Shown: positions 1 through 7,945 of the stretch, one piece after another | Position numbering within the stretch: the stretch's first letter is position 1 | Layout of the letters: every line of letters begins with the position of its first letter | DNA from: Pseudomonadota bacterium | GTDB lineage: Bacteria > Pseudomonadota > Gammaproteobacteria > Burkholderiales > UBA11063 | DNA: 33,223 bases | Assembly (NCBI GenBank): GCA_003962985.1 | Contig: RXKA01000071.1 | Location: 8,258 to 41,480 of the forward strand | Direction: 5' to 3' | The notes under the pieces: model-generated | Seen by the model: only the letters and a program-made list of their open reading frames with translations | Told to the model about the DNA's origin: nothing | Database searches by the model: none | Program-made: the position numbers and the translations under genes

Positions 1-114
1 AATCGGTGCTGGTGGAGGATTACTGCCACCACCACAACTACCACAACTTCCACCACCACAGCCCACAAGTAGTGAGGCCACGATAGACCCCGACAAAAAA
101 TTTTGCAAATTCAT
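1..114 (-). CDS. Lipoprotein, N-terminal part (runs off the window)
   Basis: This is the first 38 codons of a gene that continues past the left edge. The ATG at 112-114 begins a short hydrophobic signal peptide ending in the lipobox SLLVGC, so the product should be cleaved by signal peptidase II and lipid-anchored at the Cys near residue 19. The mature part starts with a Gly/Ser/Cys-rich stretch (GGGSCGSCGGGS) followed by Pro residues. An AAGG Shine-Dalgarno-like sequence lies about 10 nt upstream of the ATG. A promoter-like sequence is found at 172-201. The gene is separated from tviB by about 150 nt and probably forms its own transcription unit. The function cannot be told from this fragment. 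The extra cysteines just after the lipobox are unusual. Confidence 0.6.
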   Translation of the reverse strand, partial: MNLQNFLSGSIVASLLVGCGGGSCGSCGGGSNPPPAPI

Positions 115-171
115 ACTAGAGAAACCTTAAAAAATAACAGATAAATTACACGCCAACCAAAAACTTCGACA

Positions 172-201
172 ATTATAGCACTTTTACAATCTGATAAGCA
201 A
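172..201 (-). promoter_or_regulatory. Predicted sigma-70-type promoter for the lipoprotein gene
   Basis: Read on the minus strand, a perfect TATAAT (172-177) lies 18 nt downstream of TTGCTT (196-201). Transcription would start near 165 and give a leader of about 50 nt before the lipoprotein ATG at 114. The call rests on the consensus match only. Confidence 0.45.
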
Positions 202-260
202 CTGTTTATGTTACTAAATTGATATCACACCAACAAACCTTTATATAATGTTGGAAAAAA

Positions 261-1544
261 CTACAAACGCCACAAAATATAACCACGAGCACGGATTTCT
301 TCTTTAGGCAAAATTGATTTGACATCTAAGATTACGCCACCTGGTTGTACTTTAGATAGTAACTCGTCTAAATCAAGTGATTTAAACTCATGATGGGCAA
401 CGGCTAATATCAATAATGGAACTTGCGGTAAGTCATTAAATTGAGTAAAAGTCACACCGTATTCATGCTCAGCGTCTGGAGCATCCGCAACAGGATCGCA
501 ACAATAAACTTTCGCATTATAATCTTCAAGCTCTTTGATAATATCAATTACTTTAGTATTACGCACATCAGGACAATCTTCCTTGAAAGTAAAACCCAAA
601 ACCGTAGCTTGTAAATTAGCAAAGTCTAGTCCATGTTTCAAAATAAGTTTAACGCCTTTACGAGCTACATAGCGTCCCATATTATCGTTGATACGACGGC
701 CTGCTAAAATAACTTGTGGAATATAACCAATTTGTTCTGCACGATAAGTTAAATAATATGGATCAACACCGATACAATGTCCACCTACCAAGCCTGGGCG
801 AAATGGCAAAAAGTTCCATTTAGTACCTGCTGCTCGGAGAACTTCTTCAGTGTCAATACCCAAGCGATCAAAAATCACCGCCAATTCATTCATAAATGCG
901 ATATTTAAATCACGTTGAGAATTCTCAATTACTTTGGCAGCTTCCGCTACTTTAATCGAACTCGCCTTATGCACACCAGCAGTTACTACCGACGAATAAA
1001 CATCGGCAACTATATCTAATGTAGCTTGATCTTGACCTGAAACAATTTTATGAATAGTCGTAAAACTACGTTCTTTATCGCCTGGATTAATACGCTCTGG
1101 TGAAAAACCCACTGTAAAATCTTCACCACAACGTAAACCAGATTCACGTTCCAATATTGGCACACAAATATCTTCTGTCACCCCTGGATAAACTGTTGAT
1201 TCATAAACAACAATGTCACCTCTTTTAAGAGCCTTACCAACTGTTACCGAAGCTTTTTCTACAGGCGTCAAATCTGGTACATGCGCGTCATCAACAGGTG
1301 TAGGAACAGCAACAATATGGAAATCAGCCTTACGTAAGTCATTAATATCACAAGTATACAGAATATCTGCGGATAACAAATCTTCTACAGTAGTCTCTTC
1401 AGTGCGATCAATACCTTGCTTAAGTTCTAAAATACGCTGAGGATTGATATCAAAACCAATACATTGTTTCTGTTTACCAAATGCAACCGCCGCTGGTAAT
1501 CCGACATATCCTAAACCAACCAACGACACTATTCTATTATGCAT
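261..1544 (-). CDS. tviB: UDP-N-acetylhexosamine 6-dehydrogenase (TviB/WbpA family)
   Basis: This is a 427-residue nucleotide-sugar dehydrogenase of the UDP-glucose/GDP-mannose dehydrogenase superfamily. It should oxidise UDP-GlcNAc (or UDP-GalNAc) with two NAD+ to the corresponding uronic acid in the cytoplasm. The N-terminal Rossmann motif VGLGYVGLP is at residues 9-17, the conserved Lys is in EAAKVIEN (about 204), and the catalytic Cys is in GGHCIGVDPYYL (about 257). The C-terminal UDP-binding domain contains TFKEDCPDVRNTK. Length and motifs fit TviB/WbpA/WbpO rather than UDP-glucose dehydrogenase. A GAAGGG ribosome binding site sits about 7 nt before the ATG. It follows the wecA-like gene by 25 nt and is the last gene of the locus in the direction of transcription. 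No TviC/WbpP-type 4-epimerase gene is seen in the window. Whether the substrate is GlcNAc or GalNAc cannot be decided here. Confidence 0.88.
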   Translation of the reverse strand: MHNRIVSLVGLGYVGLPAAVAFGKQKQCIGFDINPQRILELKQGIDRTEETTVEDLLSADILYTCDINDLRKADFHIVAVPTPVDDAHVPDLTPVEKASVTVGKALKRGDIVVYESTVYPGVTEDICVPILERESGLRCGEDFTVGFSPERINPGDKERSFTTIHKIVSGQDQATLDIVADVYSSVVTAGVHKASSIKVAEAAKVIENSQRDLNIAFMNELAVIFDRLGIDTEEVLRAAGTKWNFLPFRPGLVGGHCIGVDPYYLTYRAEQIGYIPQVILAGRRINDNMGRYVARKGVKLILKHGLDFANLQATVLGFTFKEDCPDVRNTKVIDIIKELEDYNAKVYCCDPVADAPDAEHEYGVTFTQFNDLPQVPLLILAVAHHEFKSLDLDELLSKVQPGGVILDVKSILPKEEIRARGYILWRL

Positions 1545-1569
1545 GAATTTTCCCTTCTATCATTAAAGA

Positions 1570-2703
1570 TTACTTTAAATTAGTATTAATATACATTTTC
1601 TTAGTTAAAAAATATGCCATCCATTTAAATAGCAATGGCGTTTTAAATTTTATCAGCATTACATAAACATATATATAAAAAATCCAATATGCTAATAATG
1701 ATAACAAAATCATTATGGTATTATCATACCAAATTATTGCACAAATGGTCTGTGGTATCATCATTATTGCTGCAATTGGCATTACTCGAGCATTTTTCTG
1801 TAGCAATGACATTTTTTCATGAAAACAACGACTAAAGATTAATTGATGTAAATGTAAACAATCTGGTTGCATTGCTCTAGTCTTATGGATAAATTTACGT
1901 CTAAAAATAGTAAAAATAGTTTCTGTAAACGGGTAAGCAACTAATAATAAAACTGCAAATGGAGAAATAGCTCCAATATGACGACCAACAAGATTTAAAC
2001 TAATTAATGAAATTAGAAACCCTATGGTATAAGATCCACCATCACCAAGGAATATTTTACCAAATGGATAATTAAAAACAAAAAAACCAGCTATAGCAGC
2101 CACCAACATTGCGGCACTAAACATAGTATTGAAGTCACCTAGGCGAAACCCGATGTATAACAACCCTAATAAATTAACCATTGCGGTAAAAGACGACAAA
2201 CCATTATAACCATCAATCATGTTATAGGCATTAGAGATGCCGACAACCGCAAAACACGTGATGATGAACGCAATAACTTCATAGCGTAAAAATTGATTTA
2301 ATGTTTCATGTTCTAAATTACGAATCATATTCATTGAACTTAATACATAAATAGTAAAAACTACTGCCGACATCATAAACAACATACGTACAACGGGTGT
2401 CACTCTACCTGATAAGTCTTCGGCCAAACCACCGACAAAAACAAAAAATACCGACATAATCAATGCTGAATACATACTGCCCCATGTGGCATGAATAGCG
2501 GAGCCATATAATGCAGTAAAAACCATACTAATAAAGATAGCTAACCCACCGATACGAGGAACAGGCTTACTATGCATGCGTTGTACCGCACCAGAATTAT
2601 TATCTAAGCCAAAGCCACTCTCTTCTCTGCGCACCGCAACAGAAACTACAATTTTTGTCACAATAAATGACAATAAGAATGTTAAACCCAATGGGATATA
2701 CAT
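1570..2703 (-). CDS. WecA/MraY-family undecaprenyl-phosphate glycosyl-1-phosphate transferase (initiating enzyme)
   Basis: This 377-residue polytopic membrane protein, with roughly ten or eleven hydrophobic segments, belongs to the polyprenyl-phosphate N-acetylhexosamine-1-phosphate transferase family (WecA, WbpL, MraY, TagO). It should transfer the first sugar phosphate of the repeat unit to undecaprenyl phosphate at the inner membrane. Diagnostic cytoplasmic motifs are HSKPVPRIGG (about 44-53), GLAEDLSG (about 92-99, with Glu-Asp where WecA has Asp-Asp), NMIDGYNGLSS (about 161-171), FLGDGGS and HLHQL near residue 287. The length matches WecA (about 370). A strong AAGGAG site lies 8 nt before the ATG. 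The gene heads a two-gene unit with tviB, cut off from the rest of the locus by a transposase remnant, and has its own likely promoter at 2756-2784. The sugar it uses (GlcNAc, FucNAc or QuiNAc) is not evident. Confidence 0.85.
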   Translation of the reverse strand: MYIPLGLTFLLSFIVTKIVVSVAVRREESGFGLDNNSGAVQRMHSKPVPRIGGLAIFISMVFTALYGSAIHATWGSMYSALIMSVFFVFVGGLAEDLSGRVTPVVRMLFMMSAVVFTIYVLSSMNMIRNLEHETLNQFLRYEVIAFIITCFAVVGISNAYNMIDGYNGLSSFTAMVNLLGLLYIGFRLGDFNTMFSAAMLVAAIAGFFVFNYPFGKIFLGDGGSYTIGFLISLISLNLVGRHIGAISPFAVLLLVAYPFTETIFTIFRRKFIHKTRAMQPDCLHLHQLIFSRCFHEKMSLLQKNARVMPIAAIMMIPQTICAIIWYDNTIMILLSLLAYWIFYIYVYVMLIKFKTPLLFKWMAYFLTKKMYINTNLK

Positions 2704-2755
2704 CGTAAAAGCTCCTTAATAGTAACAAAGAATAAAGATTACTCTTTAGTATATG

Positions 2756-2784
2756 ATTTTAGTACCTGACATTTTTCTACACAA
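2756..2784 (-). promoter_or_regulatory. Predicted promoter of the wecA-like/tviB unit
   Basis: On the minus strand, TTGTGT (2779-2784) is followed after 17 nt by TAAAAT (2756-2761). Initiation near 2749 would give a leader of about 45 nt to the ATG at 2703. The position, just inside the boundary with the transposase remnant, suggests that wecA-tviB is transcribed independently of the upstream operon. Confidence 0.4.
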
Positions 2785-2831
2785 TTTAACTACAGCTTAT
2801 TGTAATATTTGGTTTTCATTAGGATCCAAAC

Positions 2832-3282
2832 ATGCAAGATTTTGCAGCTAAAACTCTTACCATCATTAAAGATTTCATTTTTGAAGCGCGGATTGAAAAA
2901 GCAACCTTGATTGCTAACCTTATCCCACTATTCGTCTCTGGGTCCAAAATCTCATTACCACAGTTAGCTATTGCTATTAGTGGGGGACAGTGTAAATCCA
3001 AGAGCTCCGAACAAAAAATACGCAGATTATTGGAACTATTTCCCAATCTCTGCTCCAACATACGCAAAAGCCGTAATTGCATTATTTGATATTTGCTCTG
3101 CTGAGCTAATTATTGATAGAACTAACTAGAGATTTGGAGTTATATCCATCAACTTTCCAGTTTTAGCTATCCGTTGGAATCGTATTGGCATTCCCATATA
3201 TTGGCTAATGCTAGATAACAACTGAGGAAACTCTAGTTCTGAGCAACGTATCGCATTGGTTAATTGGTTTGTATATCAATTG
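2832..3282 (+). pseudogene. Decayed IS4-type DDE transposase remnant
   Basis: The plus strand holds the N-terminal third of a transposase broken by one frameshift and two in-frame stops. The first segment (2832-3089) starts MQDFAAKTLT and contains LIPLFVSGSKISLPQLAIAI and KIRRLLELFPN. Reading then continues in another frame from about 3058 as YAKAVIALFDI, LIIDRTN, stop, RFGVISINFPVLAI, RIGIPIYWLMLDN, stop, GNSSSEQRIALV. The pattern DRTNW-RFG...IPI-W-LLD--GNS resembles the first catalytic region of IS4-type transposases. The first stop (3127-3129) falls exactly where the family has Trp, consistent with a TGG to TAG change. The frameshift near 3059 looks like a 1-nt insertion. No recognisable C-terminal half follows and no terminal inverted repeats could be assigned, so the element is dead. 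Assignment to IS4 rests on pattern recognition, not alignment. Confidence 0.7.
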
Positions 3283-3440
3283 AAACTACGCATATGACAC
3301 AATATCATAGAACATCAGCTTTATTTATGTTACTTACCATCAGTTACTGTTACTACTGTAAACTTGGTTATATCATGAATACAATCAGACTAATAACGAC
3401 AAAAACACTCAGACGTACATATAGATAGAAAGAACCTACT

Positions 3441-3506
3441 GCATAACTTACTATTTTAAAATACGGCTTCTACTTGTTAAAGAACTTCTTTAATAGTTTG
3501 TTATGC
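3441..3506. repeat. 15-nt inverted repeat enclosing two smaller palindromes
   Basis: GCATAACTTACTATT (3441-3455) and AATAGTTTGTTATGC (3492-3506) are complementary at 13 of 15 positions. Between and partly overlapping the arms lie two perfect palindromes: TATTTTAAAATA at 3452-3463 and TTAAAGAACTTCTTTAA at 3477-3493, the latter with 8-nt arms around one central base. The DNA could form a long stem or two alternative smaller ones. It may be an end of the decayed insertion sequence, a miniature element or a transcript hairpin; the sequence does not decide. Confidence 0.5.
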
Positions 3507-3537
3507 GATAGTTCCGTCGTTGCACGACAGCTCTATC
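3507..3537. repeat. Interrupted dyad symmetry of 31 nt
   Basis: Outer arms GATAG (3507-3511) and CTATC (3533-3537) and inner arms GTCGT (3516-3520) and ACGAC (3524-3528) share one centre (TGC, 3521-3523), with mismatched 4-nt segments between them. It directly abuts the inverted repeat ending at 3506. No T-tract follows on either strand, so it is not a standard terminator. Confidence 0.4.
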
Positions 3538-3825
3538 AGATACCAAACTATACGCCTGATACCCAAAAATTCCAAAATTTATAAAATTATTATGAAAATG
3601 ACCTAATTTTCTGCCAATTTTAAAATATTTACTATCTGCGTTTCGGTGAACTTTGAAGTCTTCATTATTAATACCTTTTTATGTTATCTGTTACTGTAAA
3701 TCTCTCTACTTTTGAATGGCATTGTTTTTTGGTGGGATTACCGAACTACTCTTATTTAAACCCATTAAATACAAATAATAAGAATTCTAATTTATAGATG
3801 TAAAAATAGCCTATCAAATTATAAA

Positions 3826-5574
3826 CTACTTCATTATCTGATTATTTAGAGTCAAAATTAATTTTATTTTATCAATTATTCTCTGCCTAGTTCCTACAGG
3901 ATCTCCAACATCAATCAACAGCTTTGGATCAAAATTACATATTATATTATCTTGAGTACATTTACGAGACATTAAATCTAATAAAGTATAATAATAACGT
4001 ACATCAGTAATAGCTGAGGCATATCCTTCCCATTGTATAGTATCAATAACACCATTAGAAGTAGGATAAGTAAACATATGATCATAATAAACACGATCAT
4101 CAAAGTTATTCCATACTGAGCAATAAGCAGTCTGACTAGTAAAACACAATCCACCACTTAACTCACTACTGTGCTGGTGCTCAGGAAAACCAAATTGGTA
4201 AGCAAAAGGCATCGCCCCAGTATAATCATTTTTAATGAGATAATAACCATAATTCTTACGATATAAGAAAGGATTAGCTATTCCAGACTGTGGTTCTCCA
4301 TACAAATAAACATCCTTGCCAAGTGTGCGCATTTGTAATTTATCTTGCTTAGTCTGATTATATAAAGGCAGTGAAACTAATGTTTGTAGATTAGTGAGCA
4401 TATTATTTTCGTATAAATCTCCTTTAAATGATGCAGCAAACACAAAAGCGCCATTATCAGTAACCGCCTTCCATTCCTTGCTTTCTGAAAGTAAAGTACT
4501 CCCGCTTGCCTCATCTATGCCATATAAATATATCTGCGCATTCTTACAATCAGAATTTGTTGATACAATATTTTTCAGCAACCGTATATTAGATTCAAGT
4601 ATTGATAAAACATGCACATGAGTGTCTCCAATACCGCCGATAAAATACATCTTATCGCATGGAAATCCTAATTTATTTCTAATTCTAACATATTGAGCAA
4701 TTACGGATTCATTATCACCAAATAAATACTGCGTTGGGTACAACACACCATGAGATTTTAGATTCTTTAATTCTGCAATATATTGAGACTCTGTTTTAGG
4801 TGTTGACAATAAACGATTAATACCACGTAACTGACCACTATAATAAACAGAATGATTAAGTTTATCATTACTCAATTGAAGAGGAAGAACTTCAAAATTA
4901 AATGGTACAAATAAGTAGCGTTTCTGACTACCAATAAAATATTCAATCTTAAGCTTTATATTATACGACTTAATTTTTGTCAACTGGTTGGTAGTGAGAT
5001 TTAACCATATTTGTTTACCTTGGTTAGACTTAATAATAAATGGTTTTAAATCCTTTGTATCATTAACTATGGCATTATTGCTCATCAATTCAGTAGGAGA
5101 GGAAATATCTAGATAAGATTCAAGTCCATCTTGTAAATTATTCAGATAATTTTTTTGTGTCTTATTATCGATCATAATTAAACTGTCATTCTTTAGCAAT
5201 AATTCTGGTGTTAGCTTTGGATTTGCTAATCCTTGTTTTGTCACAGAAATTCCAGTCTGACTTCCCATATACCAATTCTTTACTACCCGAATATCGTATA
5301 CTAAATTATCTGATTGTACTAGATTAACAATAGAAATACTCTTTATTTTTATATCACTATCATTATTATTACGTAAAATAAATGAGAGAGGTTCATTTTG
5401 CCCTAGTAATAGAGAAAATGATGGCTGAACATAATTAATTGGTGACTTAACCATTGATTCACTAAATAGTAATGAACCTAAAGGGTTCCAATAAAAATAC
5501 TGTAAGTCTCTATTAGGCTTAGCAAAACAATTCGACGCAATAAAGAGTGTTAACAAAAATATTTTTTTAATCAT
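3826..5574 (-). CDS. Secreted DUF4091/GH123-like putative glycoside hydrolase
   Basis: This 582-residue protein starts with a clear Sec signal peptide (MIKKIFLLTLFIASNCFA, cleavage near residue 18) and should act in the periplasm or outside. Residues of about 20-235 look like an all-beta domain ending in FNFEVLPLQL. The rest resembles the TIM-barrel half of DUF4091/GH123-type proteins: YGIDEASGS places an Asp-Glu pair at about 354-355, where GH123 enzymes have their catalytic pair, and near the C-terminus YPTSNGVIDTIQWEG followed by DVRYYYTLLDLM matches the family's W-E-G...D-x-R-Y-x-x-L ending. Known GH123 enzymes act on beta-N-acetylgalactosaminides, and this locus makes an amino-sugar polymer, so a role in trimming, releasing or degrading the polysaccharide is a reasonable inference. 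The ATG overlaps the 3' end of the wbuB-like gene by 8 nt, which suggests translational coupling. Substrate and activity are unproven. Confidence 0.55.
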   Translation of the reverse strand: MIKKIFLLTLFIASNCFAKPNRDLQYFYWNPLGSLLFSESMVKSPINYVQPSFSLLLGQNEPLSFILRNNNDSDIKIKSISIVNLVQSDNLVYDIRVVKNWYMGSQTGISVTKQGLANPKLTPELLLKNDSLIMIDNKTQKNYLNNLQDGLESYLDISSPTELMSNNAIVNDTKDLKPFIIKSNQGKQIWLNLTTNQLTKIKSYNIKLKIEYFIGSQKRYLFVPFNFEVLPLQLSNDKLNHSVYYSGQLRGINRLLSTPKTESQYIAELKNLKSHGVLYPTQYLFGDNESVIAQYVRIRNKLGFPCDKMYFIGGIGDTHVHVLSILESNIRLLKNIVSTNSDCKNAQIYLYGIDEASGSTLLSESKEWKAVTDNGAFVFAASFKGDLYENNMLTNLQTLVSLPLYNQTKQDKLQMRTLGKDVYLYGEPQSGIANPFLYRKNYGYYLIKNDYTGAMPFAYQFGFPEHQHSSELSGGLCFTSQTAYCSVWNNFDDRVYYDHMFTYPTSNGVIDTIQWEGYASAITDVRYYYTLLDLMSRKCTQDNIICNFDPKLLIDVGDPVGTRQRIIDKIKLILTLNNQIMK

Positions 5575-6793
5575 GCTGATATTTCATAAATTGATTTTGT
5601 ATTTGCTGAAAGGCCTTGAACGAGTCAAGTTCCTGTTCGTAAAAGTCACGCCCATTTTCCCCAAGCTTTGCTCTTAATCCAGCATCTGAATATAATTCAA
5701 AATAGCGTTCTAGCAATTCTTCACTATCTCCAGCTAATGCAAATCTACCCGCTTGTGCAATATCAGTCAAGAAGTTACCATAATCCGCTGCGGCACATGC
5801 ATCCAAGCTAGCCAAAATAGGCAACCCAAGCTTAAAATAATCTGTAGTCTTTGAAGGAAAATTGGGCACCGTAAACCTAGCATCTAAACTAACAATCCCA
5901 ATGTCTGCAACTGCGGTAATATATTCATAGTCTTCACGTGGCAATTGTTCAATAAACTGAACATTATCTAGTCCCATTGCATTAGCTAACGAGATTAAAC
6001 GTGGCGTTTCAGTTCCTTTACCCACAAATAGAAATTTTGCGTGTTCTAATTTTGACTGTGCTTTAGATGCAAGCGTAAGAATATTTTCTAGCGCTTGGGG
6101 AACCCCCATATTACCACCAAAAATAGCAATAATATCATCTACTGTATAGCCAAATCTTTTACGTATTGTCAGTCTATCAATAGCAGGAATTGGTTTAATC
6201 ATTGCACTATTATACAACTTATTAATAGCAATATTTGACAATTGTGGATAATGTTTACGTAAATAACTAACATTACCATCTGACATACACCAAATTTGCT
6301 CATACGACTGGAGCATTTTAATTTCTGCGCGTTTAAAAAAATTAAATAACATCCTGTTTTTAATGATACCAATATCCCAAGCATTTTGTGGAAAAATATC
6401 CCATAAGATAAGCTGCGCTGGGCAATTAAAATATTTTTTTAATGGTAAAATGATCTTACGGCTGGACATAAAAGGTGTATGAGTAATGATTAAGTCAATT
6501 GACACACCTTCAAGATATTTTTTAGCTGTAGATACAAAACAATTTGGTAGTGTTAAAATAGTCTTTACTTTCTCAGCTCTAGTACGACAGTTAAAATAAT
6601 TACCTGTTTTTACTCGCAATACATTGTAACCATTTTCTAATGACATCTTCGTTGGCTGGTTATTACGTTTTTCCAACATTGTCATAACATACACATTCGC
6701 ACCAGAGGCCGCAAATGCATCCGATAAATCCTTAGTTAGGGTCGAATCACGAGGATCTGTTGCGTGGCGTGAAAAAATAAATAATACATTCAT
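5567..6793 (-). CDS. wbuB: GT4-family glycosyltransferase, WbuB-like (probable L-FucNAc transferase)
   Basis: This 408-residue cytoplasmic or membrane-associated GT-B glycosyltransferase has an N-terminal acceptor domain starting MNVLFIFSRHATDPRDSTLTK, as in WbuB-type proteins. Its C-terminal nucleotide-binding half contains IFGGNMGVPQALENIL, FLFVGKGTE and FPSKTTDYFKLGLPILA. In E. coli O26 and related loci the gene following fnlA-fnlB-fnlC is wbuB, which encodes the FucNAc transferase; the same order here supports that role. The ATG follows the fnlC stop codon with no intervening base, and its own 3' end overlaps the hydrolase-like gene by 8 nt. All these genes are therefore likely to be translated as a coupled block. 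The acceptor sugar and the linkage cannot be predicted. Confidence 0.8.
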   Translation of the reverse strand: MNVLFIFSRHATDPRDSTLTKDLSDAFAASGANVYVMTMLEKRNNQPTKMSLENGYNVLRVKTGNYFNCRTRAEKVKTILTLPNCFVSTAKKYLEGVSIDLIITHTPFMSSRKIILPLKKYFNCPAQLILWDIFPQNAWDIGIIKNRMLFNFFKRAEIKMLQSYEQIWCMSDGNVSYLRKHYPQLSNIAINKLYNSAMIKPIPAIDRLTIRKRFGYTVDDIIAIFGGNMGVPQALENILTLASKAQSKLEHAKFLFVGKGTETPRLISLANAMGLDNVQFIEQLPREDYEYITAVADIGIVSLDARFTVPNFPSKTTDYFKLGLPILASLDACAAADYGNFLTDIAQAGRFALAGDSEELLERYFELYSDAGLRAKLGENGRDFYEQELDSFKAFQQIQNQFMKYQHD

Positions 6794-7924
6794 TTAGTAT
6801 TTCTTCCAAATAACCCGATTAATGTAATCAGTATAGCTATGGATGATCCGAACAACTTTATCTGATACATTTGGCATGCTATAGTCAGCAACCTGACGTA
6901 ATAAACGCTCATTACCTTGAGATTGAGATTCTAATATCTCTAACGCTTGGAATACACGCTCGCTATTCAAACCAACCATCATCACTGCCGCTTCTTCCAT
7001 GCCCTCTGGACGTTCACTAGCTTCGCGCATGTTTAAGGCAGGAAAATTCAAAATCGATGATTCCTCATTAATGGTACCACTATCAGATAATACAGCTTTA
7101 GCTGATTTCTGTAATTTTACATAATCATGGAATCCCAAAGGCTTGGATAGATTAACTAATGGATTAAAGGTAATGTTTAATTTTTCAACACGCTTTCTGG
7201 TACGCGGATGTGTCGACACAATAACAGGGTACTGATATTTAGCAGCAAGACCGTTTAATATATCAACAATTTTCAGAAAATTGGTATCAGATTCAACGTT
7301 CTCTTCACGATGGATACTAACCACAAAATATTTGCCCTCATGTAGATTCAAACGTGATAATGCATCTGAAGAATCTATCTGTGGCAAATAATGATTTAAT
7401 ACCTCGTACATCGGGCTACCAGTTTTGATAACTAAATCATGCGCCAATCCTTCACGGAGTAAATATTCTCGTGCGATTGAACTATAAGTTAAATTTACAT
7501 CTGCTGTATGATCTACTATTCGACGATTAATTTCCTCTGGCACACGCATGTCAAAACAACGATTTCCTGCTTCCATATGGAAAATAGGAATTTTACGACG
7601 TTTAGCAGGTATTGCAGCCAAACAGCTATTGGTATCACCTAAAATTAATACTGCATCTGGTTTGATATCGGCTAAACAACGATCTACTGCAATAATTACA
7701 TTACCAATAGTTTCCGCTGCATTAGCACCACTAGCATTAAGAAAATAATCAGGCTTACGAATCCCAAGATCTTTGAAAAATATTTCATTTAATTCATAAT
7801 CATAATTTTGCCCTGTATGTGCAATAATATGCTCACAATGCTCATCTAATTTCGCCATAACTCGCGATAAACGAATAATTTCGGGACGCGTTCCAACAAC
7901 TGTTAATACTTTTAATTTTTTCAT
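6794..7924 (-). CDS. fnlC: UDP-2-acetamido-2,6-dideoxy-L-talose 2-epimerase (FnlC/WbjD/CapG)
   Basis: This 376-residue member of the UDP-GlcNAc 2-epimerase (WecB) family should catalyse the last step of UDP-N-acetyl-L-fucosamine synthesis, C2 epimerisation of the L-talose intermediate. Visible family signatures are VVGTRPEIIRLS at the N-terminus, HTGQNYDYELNEIFF, LGDTNS, FHMEAGNRCFD followed by PEEINRRIVDH, VSIHREENV, and SDSGTINEESSIL near the C-terminus. The form FHMEAGNRCFDMRVPEE is the one seen in FnlC/CapG/WbjD rather than in true WecB. Its position directly after fnlA and fnlB confirms the assignment. It starts 21 nt after fnlB and abuts the wbuB-like gene. WecB function (UDP-ManNAc) is the alternative but less likely given the neighbours. 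Confidence 0.9.
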   Translation of the reverse strand: MKKLKVLTVVGTRPEIIRLSRVMAKLDEHCEHIIAHTGQNYDYELNEIFFKDLGIRKPDYFLNASGANAAETIGNVIIAVDRCLADIKPDAVLILGDTNSCLAAIPAKRRKIPIFHMEAGNRCFDMRVPEEINRRIVDHTADVNLTYSSIAREYLLREGLAHDLVIKTGSPMYEVLNHYLPQIDSSDALSRLNLHEGKYFVVSIHREENVESDTNFLKIVDILNGLAAKYQYPVIVSTHPRTRKRVEKLNITFNPLVNLSKPLGFHDYVKLQKSAKAVLSDSGTINEESSILNFPALNMREASERPEGMEEAAVMMVGLNSERVFQALEILESQSQGNERLLRQVADYSMPNVSDKVVRIIHSYTDYINRVIWKKY

Positions 7925-7945
7925 TTTGATTACTTTTTATTACAA

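Larger units (their letters stand above)
3283..3825. other. Non-coding stretch with several inverted repeats
   Basis: There is no convincing gene between the transposase remnant and the end of the hydrolase-like gene. All frames are broken by frequent stops. It may hold the eroded 3' part of the insertion sequence. The notable content is a cluster of inverted repeats at 3441-3537, listed separately. The rest (3538-3825) is AT-rich with no clear terminator for the gene ending at 3826. Confidence 0.5.

Noticed and set aside
230-260. Hairpin CCAACA/TGTTGG next to six A residues just after tviB, as a terminator
   Set aside because: On the minus strand the T-tract comes before, not after, the stem, and on the plus strand the stem is followed by A residues, so it does not fit a rho-independent terminator for either direction.
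2819-3082. An 87-codon open frame on the minus strand opposite the transposase remnant
   Set aside because: It is antisense to the recognisable transposase sequence, has no known motif and no good ribosome binding site.
3441-3506. An integron attC site
   Set aside because: Only the outer boxes are reminiscent; GCATAAC departs from the RYYYAAC consensus, no integrase or cassette array is present and the plus-strand neighbour is a transposase remnant. Kept only as an open question in the findings.
6199-6384. Short open frame inside the wbuB-like gene, and similar short frames inside the other large genes
   Set aside because: They lie in other frames of well-supported genes and show no motifs or ribosome binding sites of their own.
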